From Leptasterias polaris (lineage: Eukaryota > Echinodermata > Asteroidea > Forcipulatida > Asteriidae), in assembly GCA_037783415.1 (NCBI GenBank), contig JAZGTN010000006.1:3968001-4032000 (forward strand): a DNA stretch of 64,000 nt, given 5' to 3'. A program made the translations under genes and the position numbers. Below are positions 1-11,403 of the stretch, one piece after another. A model generated the notes under the pieces. It had not been told where the DNA came from. It saw nothing but the letters and a program-made list of their open reading frames with translations, and searched no databases. Numbering within the stretch: position 1 is the stretch's first letter; every line of letters starts with the position of its first letter.

Positions 1-508
1 AGACTGAATACAATTAATTAAACCTGAGGTGCGGTGCATGCATGGCTTATAACGCCTCTAATAGATAGATCAATACATCAGTACAAAGTGTCCTCACAGT
101 TAAACCTTATGATTCCGCCCCCCTCCCCCCGCCCCCCTCCCGTGAACTTGTCCTACTTGTCTTATGCTGTCTAAATGTTCTTCTCAAAAGACACGGTACA
201 ATTTGAGCTCAAATCACCTGGCACCGATCGCTCAAAGGAACATTTGGTCTGATCCTACTACAAGCAACATTCATAATGGAAAAGCATGTTGACTTTGACC
301 TTGACCTATCATTATTGATCTATGGAGATGTCAGTTGTGTGGCCCGTTAGTCAGGCGGGGTGGGTGTAGGGCAATGCCCCCCTCTCATGACTGTATGAGA
401 CACTCGCAGGAGGCTGTAATGTTATCCAAGATATAGGTCAACCATTCCCCTCACTGGAGTCACTTGGACCCCATTTCTCATTCCAGCAGCTGTGGAGGAG
501 GAAGGCCT
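1..508. other. Unassigned sequence left of the first mobile element
   Basis: No coding potential or recognised repeat. There is a C-rich run near 117-140, of a kind that recurs throughout the window. The last bases of the stretch run up to a 9-bp target duplication at 509-517. Confidence 0.5.
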
Positions 509-784
509 TGCTTAAATTAGACGTGTGGACAAGTCGTCAACTGTCTGTTGCGGTGAAAGCGAAACGGCTCTCTCGCAATATCCCGCGAGACTGCTGCTCT
601 GCGCGAGACTGCTGCTATGCGTGAGTCTACTGCTCTCACGATTTGTTACATTTAGAGTCGGCAGCCAGCAACTTCGCGCGAGAGCTGTGATCTCGCGAGA
701 GCAGTGTATTACGCTACCTACCACCACGACTCGACAATCACCGCGACAAACATTAACGACTTGTCCAAAAGTCTATGCTTAAAG
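509..784. mobile_element. Mutator-like MITE with 9-bp target duplication (copy 1)
   Basis: The element proper is 518-775 (258 bp). Its ends are inverted: TAGACGTGTGGACAAGTCGT at the left, and the right end read in reverse starts TAGACTTTTGGACAAGTCGT. The match continues inward through a GTCGCGGTGA-type block. It is flanked by TGCTTAAAT (509-517) and TGCTTAAAG (776-784), a 9-bp duplication with one mismatch. The interior holds several CGCGAGA palindromic blocks and no ORF of interest. Duplications of 9 bp with long inverted ends are typical of Mutator-like DNA transposons; the superfamily is inferred from structure, as no transposase is present. It shares termini with 21885-24195. Confidence 0.8.
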
Positions 785-1601
785 GCACTGAACACGTTTG
801 GTAATTGTCAAAGAACCAAATTCGATCTTCCTGCCCACTGACTTCAATTAGAGCATGTAAGAAGTACTATAAGAAATTTCTTCTTAATGTGGTTAATGAT
901 AACTAGGAGCTTTAGATAATTATTAATTGGATTGCCATGTGACACAATTACTGAAATCCTTTAGTTAAAGATGGCTATTTATTTATCTTCAACATTGTAT
1001 TTATTGACTTATCAGGTTATGACTTTATTAAATTAAATTATTTAATAACAATAGCATATAATAATGATTGCTTATTTATTTGGAAACTCATGATTGTAAC
1101 TATTATTTATATGTATCTTTTACGAAGTGGCCAGACCTTGTACAAGCTTAGGCTTCTTGTCTGACCGCCCCATACTATTAATAAGTTCCGATAATTATTT
1201 TTCCCCTTATATTGCCTAATGGTATGGAAAATAAACCTGAAACCTGAAACCTGAAAGACCAGTATTCTCACTTGGTGTATCCCAACATTATGCATAAAAT
1301 AACAAGCCTGTGAAAATTTGTGCTGAATTTTGGTCATTGAAGTTGCAAGAAAATGATGAAAGAAAAAACACCGTTGTTGTACAAATTAGTGTGCTTTCAG
1401 ATATGAATAAAAGGCTTCTGGCCAGAAGTCTTTTATTATTTTAGTGAGAAATTACCTCTTTCTCAAAAACTACGTTACTTCAGAGGGAGTCGTTTCTCAC
1501 AATGTTTTATACTATCAACAGCTCTCCGTTGCTCGTTACCAAGTAAGTTTTTATGTTAATATATATTTTGAGTAATTACCAAACGTGTACAGTGCCTTTA
1601 A
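779..1601. mobile_element. TTAA-flanked MITE, family A, interrupted by a LINE tail
   Basis: Ends are inverted: AGGCACTGAACACGTTTGGT from 783, and the complement of ACCAAACGTGTACAGTGCCT ending at 1597. TTAA lies at both edges (779-782 and 1598-1601). The TTAA duplication points to piggyBac- or Kolobok-type mobilisation (family knowledge). The inner part has a hairpin around 1407-1440 (CTTCTGGCCAGAAG core). The body is split by an insertion at about 814-1257. I recognise this consensus as a common echinoderm repeat, from memory. Confidence 0.8.
814..1257 (+). mobile_element. 3' end of a non-LTR retrotransposon inserted in family A MITE
   Basis: The family A sequence breaks after GTCAAAG (about 813) and resumes at ACCAGTATTC (about 1258). 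The insert is AT-rich and noncoding. It ends in an AATAAA signal followed by three CCTGAAA-type heptamer repeats (about 1230-1255), the layout of a 5'-truncated LINE copy with a tandem tail. A short AAAG at both junctions may be its target duplication. The clade cannot be told from this much. Confidence 0.6.
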
Positions 1602-1875
1602 AAACTAAGTCACTGTAATAGGCACACTCACGGGAGCCAATCACAGACAGTGATGTATAAACATTTTATTGGTTGGTAAGCTGTTAATGAGTGAAAGCAA
1701 AATGCTCTGTCCTTTGCAGCTACATCATATTCAATAAGAAAGGAAGAATCTTCATTCATGAAAAACCAGGAATTGGTCAAGTACACCCCCCCCCCCCAAA
1801 AAAAGCCATGTTAATTCTTAGAATTACCGAAAGCAACAGAGTGAAGACATTAAGGTTTCAGTTCCGACGTGACTG

Positions 1876-2140
1876 AAAGGGACATTACACTCTAAAAACG
1901 TCCGGGATAGAATTGACGCAGATTGCGCGTACCAGGGGGCCTGACCAATTCGCGGGTCAGAGTGACCCGCGAACTGGTTCACAAGTTTGGATTTCAACCC
2001 GGATTCTGCGTCATTTTGACCCCTTTCTGGGTACATTTTGGCACGGATTCCATGTCATACTGACCCACAATAGGTCAGGCCCTACGGGAGGAAGATCCGG
2101 GTTACTTCTGACCAGAAGTTTTGTTAGTGATCTAGTTGTT
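1876..2140 (+). mobile_element. Family D repeat, copy 1 (ends AAAGG-ACATTACACTC)
   Basis: It starts with AAAGGGACATTACACTC. The body is rich in GACCCG/CGGGTC blocks and aligns over about 240 bp with 30300-30726. The other end of that second copy is the inverted form GAGTGTAATGTCCTTT, so the family has inverted termini. This copy lacks the MITE that splits the second copy and so serves as an empty site. No ORF. Confidence 0.65.
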
Positions 2141-2195
2141 ACACCACTGGTTCTTTTGAGAAACACCGTAACTCATAAGAGATCAGATGTCATGT

Positions 2196-2221
2196 ACATG
2201 GTGTTACCGCAAACCTTATGA
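2196..2221. repeat. Short dispersed repeat shared with 13403-13428
   Basis: The word ACATGGTGTTACCGCAAACC occurs here and near 13405. It is probably the edge of an older interspersed element whose remainder is no longer recognisable here. Confidence 0.45.
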
Positions 2222-2225
2222 TAAC

Positions 2226-5200
2226 ATTGCTCCATTGTCAGTATTTATGAACAGGTTTAAAGCGCCGAGCCGGAAAGTAATTGCTTTCTCTCCTTGAGTT
2301 TTGTGGGAGGAACTTTAAGTAAGAAAATACAGAACACAGGTGGCAAATAGACTGTACTGGGCGGTCAGTAAGGTTGGTTTGAGGCGGGATATTCACACCT
2401 GTAGTCTGCCGTCTGTATGTCGTTATCTTCCCCCTTGAGCGCCCTTGCCAAACACGCTCGACTCGCGAGCCTTTAGCGGCGGACACAGTCCGCGTTGGGT
2501 TTCCGTGATTTGACACCTTGCCGAGATTTGCTAATTTATTTTTCATTAAACGCGAAATTACAATTTGCTTGGGAAGAAAATAAATTAAAAAAAGTAGGGC
2601 GGTGTGGGAGGTTGAAGGTGGTTCACTGTTGCCATGGTAATGCCACTCAGAAAGTAAAAGATAAAAATTAAATGTGCAATTGATGTTGAATATTGGCTAC
2701 ATCAAATAACGACGAGACCGAGTTTATTTGAAAAATAGCTCTGGACGTCAAACAATATTATTTTGTCTTAATCAAGGTCATACAGTCTGGACCTGTAGTA
2801 GTGTACGGGAGTGATGGGTTAATTAAACCTAAATGCTTTTAATTTATGTTAAATGAGGGGGGAAATGAAGAAGACAAAGTATGTTTCTTGTATTTTTAGT
2901 TATGCTTTTGTTCGCTAAAACCTAAGAAATAGTCACCAATGGTTTGACATAACTATGGCCAGTTTCGAAACATTAGTCTTGTGCTCCAGCTTGGGCACTG
3001 TTCGCCTCTTTGAAGTCTCATAGTTTCGAAAAGAGACTATGATAAACTTTTGCGTCATGAACGGTTCGCAGACCAGGGTCCGGGGTTTAAGGGGGAGGAG
3101 ATGCAGTTAAGGCCGGCCTCTATTATGTCAGTGAAATCGCCCTGCCCAGATGATGGTTTCGTGTCATAGTAGTAGATGATTAAACGGTTTTTTTAAATGA
3201 GTGAACTAAACATTACCCATTAAATAGCGCAAATGTTGGTGTTTGTAGAAATACTAATTAGTGATCTTTGAAAGTAGTATTGTTATTTCAGCGAGCTTAA
3301 ACAGTTCAGATTTACAATCCAGCTTGTTGGTAACCCTCTTTTATTCACACGTTGAAGCCACCTTTAGTCGCACCACATGAGTGTCAGTCCATTTATATCA
3401 CTTTTAAGATATACATCTCAAAAGAAGGGGACCAGTCTACGACTCAACGGAAATAGCGGTGACCACAAACAGCGACCTCTGTCGTCCATTCTGTAAATAA
3501 AAAACTCGTCGCTTCAGTCTGCTGTGTTGGTCTATACTATTTCACCTGATGTAAAAAAAAAAATCCCCAAAAACGTAATCTCTTTTGGAGATTTGTGGGC
3601 TGTATGTGAAAGAGTAAAATTTGTCAAATTCTATATGAGACACTATAGTGATGAATCAAATGGTGTTATACAGCGAACTCACGCTTTGGAAGTGCTAATT
3701 CATTTAACATAATCAATCATTTTTGCTGCCAACTAATAAAACTTGCCAATGTTTAGGACAAAGGTTTAAAATGATAACATATTTTATTCACGAGAGACAA
3801 GTTATGGTTTCGATGAGTAACGGGAAAGTAGGTTGACGATCATAGTTTACAAAGGACTGATAAAAGGCTAGCACCAACACCCAAAATCCACGCAAAAATA
3901 TTTCCACCTGAATTTGATTTTGAACTCAACTTTAATTTGTGTGAGGTCGATAACGAAATCTTACCACACTGTATAATCCCTTAGACACAGGTAACCATTT
4001 TCCATTGTTTTGTACAAAACGTGTAGGCTCAACTCTATTTGAATACAACGGTTGGAATGACTGGGTGTCTCAGTAATAACTTGAAGCTTCATTTTAAAGC
4101 TTAACGTTGTTCAACCTCAGCTCTCGTAATAAATTTGGACTTTGAAAGATAAAAATTTATATTATTATTGCTTTAAAAAAACCACCCCAAACACAGGCCA
4201 AAAGCCGACTTCTGAATGCACATACATTCAAATAATACATTAGAATAAGAACAGTTTTACAATTTCACACAAAGAAATTAATAACAATTTAAGCGCAAAG
4301 AAGATGTCAAACGATCCAAATGTAATTGTCCTTTTAATACCTTACATTTTTCTTGTAACGCCCCCCCCCATAAATTTGGGAATATGTCACAATTTAGTGT
4401 AAACTTATTTAGAATTACTTGTGGTTCACACATCGAAAGGTTGTGCTGGTTTTGGTTAGCTGAATTTTGAGCTGCTTAAAACCTAGAAGGACTTATAAAA
4501 TTATACATTATTTGATAAACTTACAGATGCTGAAAAGGAAATTTCAACATAACTCAACCGACTGATCCTCAGAGATCAAATTCACAATTAGTTTTAGGAC
4601 GACAAAGGTTGTTCCTGTCTTCTAGTCTACCCTTTTCAATAAAATTTTCAATAACAAACCTTCGGAAATTTGCGACAATAATGTGATAACGTTTACGCGT
4701 AAGAGAAAGGGGAGGGGGGGGGGGAAATATTTGGCATGGATTTCGGGCATAAAGTTCGTAAAAAAATATCCCGATTAACTGCAATCGAAATAAGTTTCAA
4801 ACTTTGACATTATTTCAGACGAACATATCTTTTTCAGAGAAGTGGTACAGGTTTTATTAGTCAATGAGCGTTCAGATTGCAATCAATAATCGATAGTCGA
4901 TAATTACCAACATGCGTGTACCTCAGTCATATTATTATTATAGACCAATTTCTCTTGTGTTGTTAATTTCTAATGTTCAATGCGATTATTAAAGGCATTT
5001 CTTTGAATAGACTTCCTGCCCCCCAGTAAATGTCAATTAAAGAGCTATAATTAATTTGTTAAAAAGATCAAACCGCTTTGCAGCCTTAACGTTCTACTCG
5101 AATAACATTGCAATGGTTATAAGATCGGCTTCAATTCAACCTAGAACCCAATGTCAGGAGCCGCGGTTTATAAAGCAGGAAAACTTTTACTAATTCTTGC

Positions 5201-5307
5201 CATTTGTGATGGTATTTTTTTCTGCAAGTAGAGTTTTTAAGCACCCATCAAGCTTGCTATAGATGTGAGGAATGAATATGTATAGTCCACCACGTTTTGT
5301 GCTCATC
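2226..5307. other. Intergenic stretch, nothing recognised
   Basis: No convincing gene. About 2395-2510 is richer in CpG than its surroundings. There is a C run near 4362 and a G run near 4709-4722. The short ORFs have no recognisable similarity or coding character. Confidence 0.5.
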
Positions 5308-5313
5308 ACAATG

Positions 5314-5336
5314 TTTATTTATTTATTTATTTATTT
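5314..5336 (-). repeat. Tandem 3' tail of the LINE
   Basis: About five to six copies of a TTTA tetramer (AAAT on the element strand) mark the 3' terminus. Confidence 0.7.
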
Positions 5337-5473
5337 CATACAGCATCCACAGCGCAAGCGCCAAAAACGGATGGATAACAATTTCGTTAACTAACAATAA
5401 AATACTTTAAAAGACAAATATACATACATGGACATACAACAAACACCCGTAAAATGGACGAAAAGACACGGAC

Positions 5474-6040
5474 TCACTCTGAGCCAGACGTTCCCCGCGT
5501 GGGCGTGGGCCCCAGCAAAGCACGTCTGGTAGATGATTTAAAACTTAAACAAGTCTGGCTAAAAATATCGATGCTGGGATTGGAGTTTGAAATGGAATTG
5601 TATAATAAAGTCAACCGGTGAATAAACCCATTCTTTGTAGCACTGACCCTGCTAGTGCTACAGGGAACTTTGAACACATCAGGATAGCGGAGATTGGAAC
5701 GGGAAATTTTCAGGGGGAAAAAATTAATCAAATTACAAGTAAAATGAGAATTTATACACTTGTAGAGAAAAATCAAATCCATAGATTGTCTACGTTGTTT
5801 AAGTGAATCCAATGATTTAAGTTGAAGTTGCGGTTGACCTTCAACCGTGCCAGCTACACCTTTGCCAAGGAAATGGTGGAATTTTCTTTGTACACGCTCA
5901 ATACGCTCTGTTTGAGTCGCGGATATGGAATTAAAACATACAGAGGAAAATTCAAGGCTGGGTCTTACAATAGAACAATAAAGCACATGTTTAATTTTGG
6001 GATCCAAACTCTTGCAATGACGCCAGAAAATTCCTAACAT
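5474..6040 (-). pseudogene. LINE reverse transcriptase C-terminal region
   Basis: An open frame of 188 codons with the typical post-RT thumb signature: KHVLYCSIVRPSLEF, then ERIERVQRKFHHFLG. It is out of frame with the RT core piece at 6100-6699, from which it is separated by about 60 bp. It ends about 140 bp before the tandem 3' tail, as expected for a short 3' UTR. Confidence 0.8.
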
Positions 6041-6099
6041 TCGATTTGCCTTGGCAACAATGTTGTCAACATGATTATTAAATGTTAATTTAGAGTCAA

Positions 6100-7268
6100 T
6101 TAAAATAGATCTTTATGGGCATTGACTCCTTCCAGAAGTAAATCAGATAGTTCATAAAATATAAACAAAACAGACCGTTTCTTTAGAGTCAAAGTAAGGG
6201 CTTTACATTTAGGAGAGTTTAATGACAATCGCCATGTGGAGGACCACACAGAGAGCCTGTCCAGATCCTCCTGAAGGAGCCGAGCATCCTCAGGCACCCG
6301 GACCGCGCGAAACATATTCAAATCGTCAGCAAATAAGAGGCAATGAGAATGATTGAAAATAGAGGGGATATCATTGACGAACAAAGGGCCCAAGACAGAG
6401 CCTTGTGGGACACCAGAAGTTACAGGTTGCCAGCTGGATACATTTCCACAGAAAACTACTCTCTGTTGACGATTAATAAAGTAACTTTTGATCCAATTGT
6501 ACAAATTTCCCGAGATGCCATACTTTCCAATCTTGTACAGTAAGAGATCGTGATTGACTGTATCAAATGCTTTAGAAAAGTCAGTGTAGATGATGTCACA
6601 CTGAATCTTTTCATCAAGCGCAAGGTACGCACTTGATAGCATTGTAGCAAGATTGGTTTCACATGACCGCCCAGGGACAAAAACCATGCTGATTGTCACG
6701 TACCACAGGAGATAATATGTGACCCACTATGTTCTCAGCAACAATTTTCTCAAAGACTTTGGATAGAGTGGGTAAAAGTGAAATGGGACGGAATTTAATA
6801 ACTGAAGTACGGGAGCCTGCCTTATGTACTGGGCATACATTAGCAGATTCCCAAAGGTTAGGAAAAATACCAGAATCCAAATACTTCTGTCTAAGGGGAG
6901 ACGCACAGTGTTTTAAAACTTTGTTACTGACATTGTCATAACCGGAGCTTTTATGCGGTTGAATTTTCCGCAAGAAGCTGTTCCACGCGACCTCGGCTTA
7001 CCAACATGTTTGACAAAGCTCCAACTGGGTACTCAGGAAGATCTGGACAAGCAATAGTGCCGTCACTCCTGAAAACAGAACAAAAGTAATCATTGAATAA
7101 GGAAGCATTTGAGCCGTTACTAAAGGCATGCCTATTATCCAAACTAATTACCGAAGGAGTGGGAGATTGCTTGTAATTTGATTTTAGCCATGACCAGAAT
7201 CTTCTTGGGTTTTCTTGCAGTCTACCAGATAATTTGCTGATAAATAATTCACGTTTAGTCCGACACAC
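6100..7268 (-). pseudogene. LINE reverse transcriptase, frameshifted
   Basis: Three overlapping frames. 6951-7268 is the linker before the RT (RRFWSWLKSN). 6659-6973 has PHKSSGYDNV and FRPISLLPTLSKVFEK, the RT fingers. 6100-6699 has DFSKAFDTVNHDLL (residues 40-53), SGVPQGSVLGPLF (95-107) and the active-site FADD (123-126). About four residues usually found between LGPL and the ND of the next motif are missing, and the frames are disrupted, so no active enzyme is encoded. The role would be copying element RNA at a nicked genomic target. Confidence 0.9.
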
Positions 7269-7739
7269 AGATGCTTGAAATTTCTTTTGGCTATCCTAAA
7301 CTCTTCAATATGAAAATCAGTTTTATAGGCCCTCATAAGTTTATGTTTAGAGTTTTAAGCCTGAAGGATTTTCTGACTTCTTTATCAAACCAAGGGGGAC
7401 TACATTATGAGACTTTACAGTAGGGACACACTCATTAACAGCTGAATTAACAATAGAGTAAAACGCATCATTGACATCTTCATAAAAATCTAAAATATTC
7501 CAGGGAAAATTACTAAATTTGTACCAATCAGCCCTGGCAAAATTGAGAATTATTCTATTATTCTGTCTATATTATACTGGTAAGGCTTTTCTGAAGGTCA
7601 AAGTCAACAATTAGAGATTCATGGTCTGATTCAAAAATCTTGTCACCAATACTAACATTGCAATTAAGACTAGACTGCTCATTCGAAAGTATCAAATCTA
7701 AAATATTATCCAAACGAGTAGCATTGGTATTGAGTTGCA

Positions 7740-8482
7740 CTAAAGACAGACCATTGAGAATGTGATCACAAAAAGGGTATTGTGAGCATTGTTTTTGGTT
7801 AAAACATACGAACCATCATCATACCATTTAAAATCAGGAAGGTTAAAATCACCGAATAATAAAATATCCTGTCTATTGTATTGCACTAAAATCGACTCAA
7901 GAGATTGCTGTAAGGAGTTCAACGAGTCTACGCTGGCATTAGGCGGTCGATAATAAAGTCCAAGCACACATTTTTTTTCTTGAAGAAACTCCAAGTTCCA
8001 CCCACATCAGTTCACAATCTTCCTTTTCAAATTCGTGAAGCCTTCTTGAGAGAATAGAATTTTTTACTAATGTTAAAAGTCCACCTCCTCCTATTGTCGT
8101 TTCTGTCACGTCTATACATGACACAATCAGGAATGTTCAATTCAGCATCCATCACATGGGAATTTAGCCAGGTTTCAGTTAAGCATATAACCTGTTGATT
8201 ATTGGTCTCAATATTGACATGAAGAGATGCTTTGTAATCATCAAGTTTATTTTTGAGACTGCGCACATTTTGATAATAAATAGATACCTTGCAGTCACTG
8301 TTTACTGGTCCTGGATTCAGCTCGATGTCTCCTGCCAATAACGGCTGGCCAAGTTGAATATGAAAACTGGCTACATGGTTGGGGTAATAAGTCATCGGTT
8401 TCCCATCATAATTATTTGAAATGCCGAACACCAGTATATTTGGACATGAGTACACTTTCATAGTTGGATGGAAAAACGGCAT
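7740..8482 (-). pseudogene. LINE N-terminal region and endonuclease, frameshifted
   Basis: Three overlapping frames carry one endonuclease. 8027-8482 has the 2A-like motif at residues 51-59 followed by an IYYQNVRSL...CLTETWLN block, the usual start of an APE-type endonuclease. 7939-8124 continues with a GGGLLTLVKNS block. 7740-7994 has YYRPPN and the catalytic-type GDFNLPDFKW at residues 48-57. At least two frameshifts separate them. A separate frame just upstream (8412-8621) begins MDKTFLRPRA and has a hydrophobic, signal-peptide-like run (LSVLLLCICTG); it may be the true N-terminus displaced by a frameshift. The endonuclease would nick target DNA for target-primed reverse transcription. Confidence 0.8.
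8306..8332 (-). other. 2A-like motif GDIELNPGP
   Basis: Translating the minus strand gives GDIELNPGP, an exact match to the D(V/I)ExNPG-P consensus at which ribosomes skip a peptide bond. It sits just upstream of the endonuclease, where 2A-like sequences have been described in sea urchin non-LTR retrotransposons (published knowledge). The motif is read directly; its activity here is inferred. Confidence 0.85.
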
Positions 8483-8769
8483 TCAGAGTAATAGGGCTTA
8501 CACAAATTGAACCAACAATGTGTTGGTGGAGGTGGGCCACAGCACCGGTACAAATGCACAGCAACAGTACAGATAATGCTTGTGTAGCAAACGCTCTGGG
8601 CCTGAGAAACGTTTTGTCCATATTTTTAGTTATCAGATACGTGCAGAGAAATTTCTCAGTTCAATCGATGCTTTAGGAAGTACTCTATACAATGCTGGAG
8701 TACAGATGTGCCCAAGTGTTTTTCTTAAGAAATCTGAAGAAGAAGTCGCGAACAATAGAACTTATTCCT

Positions 8770-9174
8770 TTAAAAGGAAAGTGTACCTTTGGTTTTTCGA
8801 ACGGTTCGATTGTTTTAATCCTATATAAATGTAGATCTATATATTAAAACTAACCTGTGAAAATGTCATTTCAAATAGTGGTCGCATTTTGGCGATAAAA
8901 TCGCCAAAACTCCGGAGCGAATATTATGTCAACGCAGGAAGATTAATCCGTAATTGGAATACACAATCTGAGAAACGTATCTGACAGTAAAGTTTCTCAG
9001 TTTAAATTTTTTGGGGATAAATACTGATATCTTTCCCATATTAACCAAATTACTTCGAAGTGAAATGTTTCTAAAAATGCTTTATACTATCGAAAGCTGC
9101 TACACTTCTAACGAAGTAAGTTTTTATTGCCATTAATTTTAAGAGTGATTACCAAACATGTACATTCCCTTTAA
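8770..9174 (+). mobile_element. TTAA-flanked MITE, family B, copy 1
   Basis: TTAA lies at both edges (8770-8773, 9171-9174). The inner left end reads GGAAAGTGTACC; the right end reads GTGATTACCAAACATGTACA. The body has a CTCCGGAGCGAATATTATG block and a GAGAAACGTATCTGACAG block, shared with 13689-14054 (inverted) and 42634-43033. Noncoding. Confidence 0.75.
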
Positions 9175-9231
9175 ACAAAATGGGCTGATAGTCTTTTTTT
9201 TTGCTGCATTTTTGATCCAGAGTTTTACCCT

Positions 9232-10290
9232 TTCAATTCAATTCAATTCAATTCAATAAACATTTATTTCGGTATTGCCCTCACATGATATAATACATTG
9301 GTTTTTCATAAATATTAACAGTGGCAGTTATAAACAGTAGCCAAAATTATTAACAAGTCAGAAGGGCAAAACTTAGGATTGGGTGAAGCCTTGGCTTTTG
9401 TACCCTAACCTATTGACAGACTAACAAAACAATAAGACTCACAAAGACAAGGGACTACAAGGACAGACGAACAAATGTAGGTGTATCAACAATATACCAA
9501 AAGTAAGCCATGAAATAATTATAATGAATATGCATTGAGTAGTAATTGTTTTAATTTTTTTGAAAATATAGGTATAGAGTGATTGCAGATTTAACAGAAC
9601 CATCCAAATTATTCCAGTATGTAACACCGCGTTGAACAAGGCTGTTTTTATACATTGAGGTTCGGTTGCGAGAAACAAAAAGATTTTTCTTTGAAGTGCT
9701 TCGAGTTTTGTATGAATGAATGCTAGTAGTTAGAGTAAAAAATGAGCTAAAACAAGGTGGTAATGCATTACTCATGTACTTGTACATAAATTTACCTAAT
9801 TTCAAATGATAAAGATCATTAAATTTTAACAATTTAAGATTACAAAATAATGCAGCATTATGATCAAGAAAACCAGCGTTAGAAATGATCCTAACAGCTC
9901 GCTTTTGTAAAGTAGGAAGCCTATTACATTGTGTAGGTAAACCACCCCAAGTAAGAACTGAGTAACTTAAATAGGGAAGAACAAAACAATTATATAGAGT
10001 TAATAAGACATGGCTTGGTAAACATTTCTTTAGACGATTAATTATACCAATATTCTTTGATATTTTACTCGCAACATCATTAATATGACTTTTCCAAGAC
10101 AAATTTTCATCAATTCTTATACCAAGGAATTTAGTACTTGTTACTCTTTGTAGGTCAGTTCCATTTAAGATTAAAGGCACAGATTGGATATATGTACGTA
10201 ATTGTCTTGGACAAAATATCATATAATTTGTTTTGAGTAGATTAATACACAGTTTATTAGCAACAAGCCACGTACTTAACTTGACTAGAG
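9232..10290 (-). mobile_element. 5'-truncated non-LTR retrotransposon, second family
   Basis: The 3' end has a polyadenylation signal followed by a GAATT pentamer array (9232-9258). The coding part begins only after the RT active site, near a STWLLANKL-type block at about 10270-10290, so the copy lost its 5' portion, as happens with incomplete target-primed reverse transcription. The tail and protein differ from those of the 5.3-8.7 kb element. Confidence 0.8.
9551..10222 (-). pseudogene. RT thumb and C-terminal domain of a LINE
   Basis: An uninterrupted frame of 223 codons: STKFLGIRIDENLSWKSHI near residues 29-47, then NCFVLPYLSYSVLTWG and LPTLQKRAVRIISNAG, the standard downstream part of a CR1/Jockey-group polymerase. 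The first methionine is not a true start; coding similarity extends upstream to about 10290. The open frame over more than 650 bp suggests a young insertion. Confidence 0.85.
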
Positions 10291-10927
10291 ACTACTCACT
10301 TCCTTAAAAGTACGGTCCAAATTTCAATACGGTCGACTGGAACCATGCAGTACTCAATATTACATCTCCATGCATTGGGTATGTAATGTACCCAGAACCA
10401 TACATTCTACAACATCTGATGATGTTATGCATATACCAGACGTCAACATCACAAAGGTTAAACTTTGCGATTAAACTGCTACATAAATACATGCTAAGTC
10501 AAAATACACTCAACATAATCGAATTTGTTCCCTAGACTAAATGACCCAGGACACATTAAGGAGCAATAGGGGAATGTCCTGTAGTAGTCGTTTCATCAGA
10601 GGGGAACATCTGCACGCTTTGTGCGCCATATAGTTGAGTTCAGCTTGAACTATGGGTTGAGGAAAACGAGAAGGGGGGACCTTAGAGGGCGTGGTTTCCA
10701 AATCTCTGGTAGGAATCTTTATTATACAAACAAGCATGATACGTCAATAAATACAAAGATAAACAAAGAAGTAAATAAAAAAATAGACAATAACTTAGGT
10801 AATAATGGTCGTCCGTGAAAAAGCGTATTTGCTATTTGTCTATTATTTTTTGTAATACTTTCGTAATAATGCATAGTATGAAGTTGATTGTTTTTGAAGT
10901 TATCGAAACAAATGAAGTTGTATAACT
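10291..10927. other. Unassigned stretch
   Basis: No recognised gene or element. The short ORFs on both strands look like chance. Confidence 0.5.
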
Positions 10928-11278
10928 TTAAAGGGTGTGTACAACATTGGCAAGAATGAAAATAAAAATGTTCACGGATTTGCACATAACTTACATGGTA
11001 TAAAGATGGTCATGGTGGAAAACTTCCCTTGAAATAGTTTTGCTTGAAATGCCATAGTTTTTAGGAAATGAGTAAAATAATAGTCTTTATCCTGCAGGAT
11101 AAATTCCGATGTTTGAAAAGAAGTTAAAACACATAAGGAGGTTTTCACTGTTTTCTCATGACTCCGAAGACTGATTGAGCTTAAACTTTCACAGGTTTGT
11201 TATTTCATGTATATGTTGGGTCACATCAAGTGTGGATACTGGTCTTTGGCAATTACCAATGTTGTACACACCCTCTAA
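10928..11278. mobile_element. TTAA-type MITE, family I, copy 1
   Basis: Left end AGGGTGTGTACAACATTGG, preceded by TTAA at 10928-10931. Right end CCAATGTTGTACACACCCT, followed by CTAA (11275-11278), one change from TTAA. The termini are perfect inverted copies over 19 bp. The interior includes CTTTCACAGGTTTGTTATTT and GTTGGGTCACATCAAGTGTG, shared with 12132-12445. Confidence 0.8.
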
Positions 11279-11403
11279 CCAAGAAAAGCAATAGTAAAAA
11301 AACATTCGTATTGTGTATAATTAATGGTTTACTGGTTTGTGTCTGTATGTGTCACCCCCATTACAGTAATGGAGTGATAATTTACGTTGTTTTATTTCTG
11401 TCA

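Larger units (their letters stand above)
5308..8660 (-). mobile_element. Near-full-length but decayed non-LTR retrotransposon with 2A-like motif
   Basis: Reading right to left there is an N-terminal segment with a 2A-like motif, an apurinic-type endonuclease, a reverse transcriptase and a C-terminal region, then a 3' end with an AAATA/TAAA tandem tail (5314-5336). The coding frame is broken into at least six pieces. The RT motifs and the C-terminal ERIERVQRKF block fit the Jockey/CR1 group of APE-type elements; I cannot fix the clade by eye. It is an immobile fossil at this locus. The 5' limit is soft, near 8620-8660. Confidence 0.85.
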
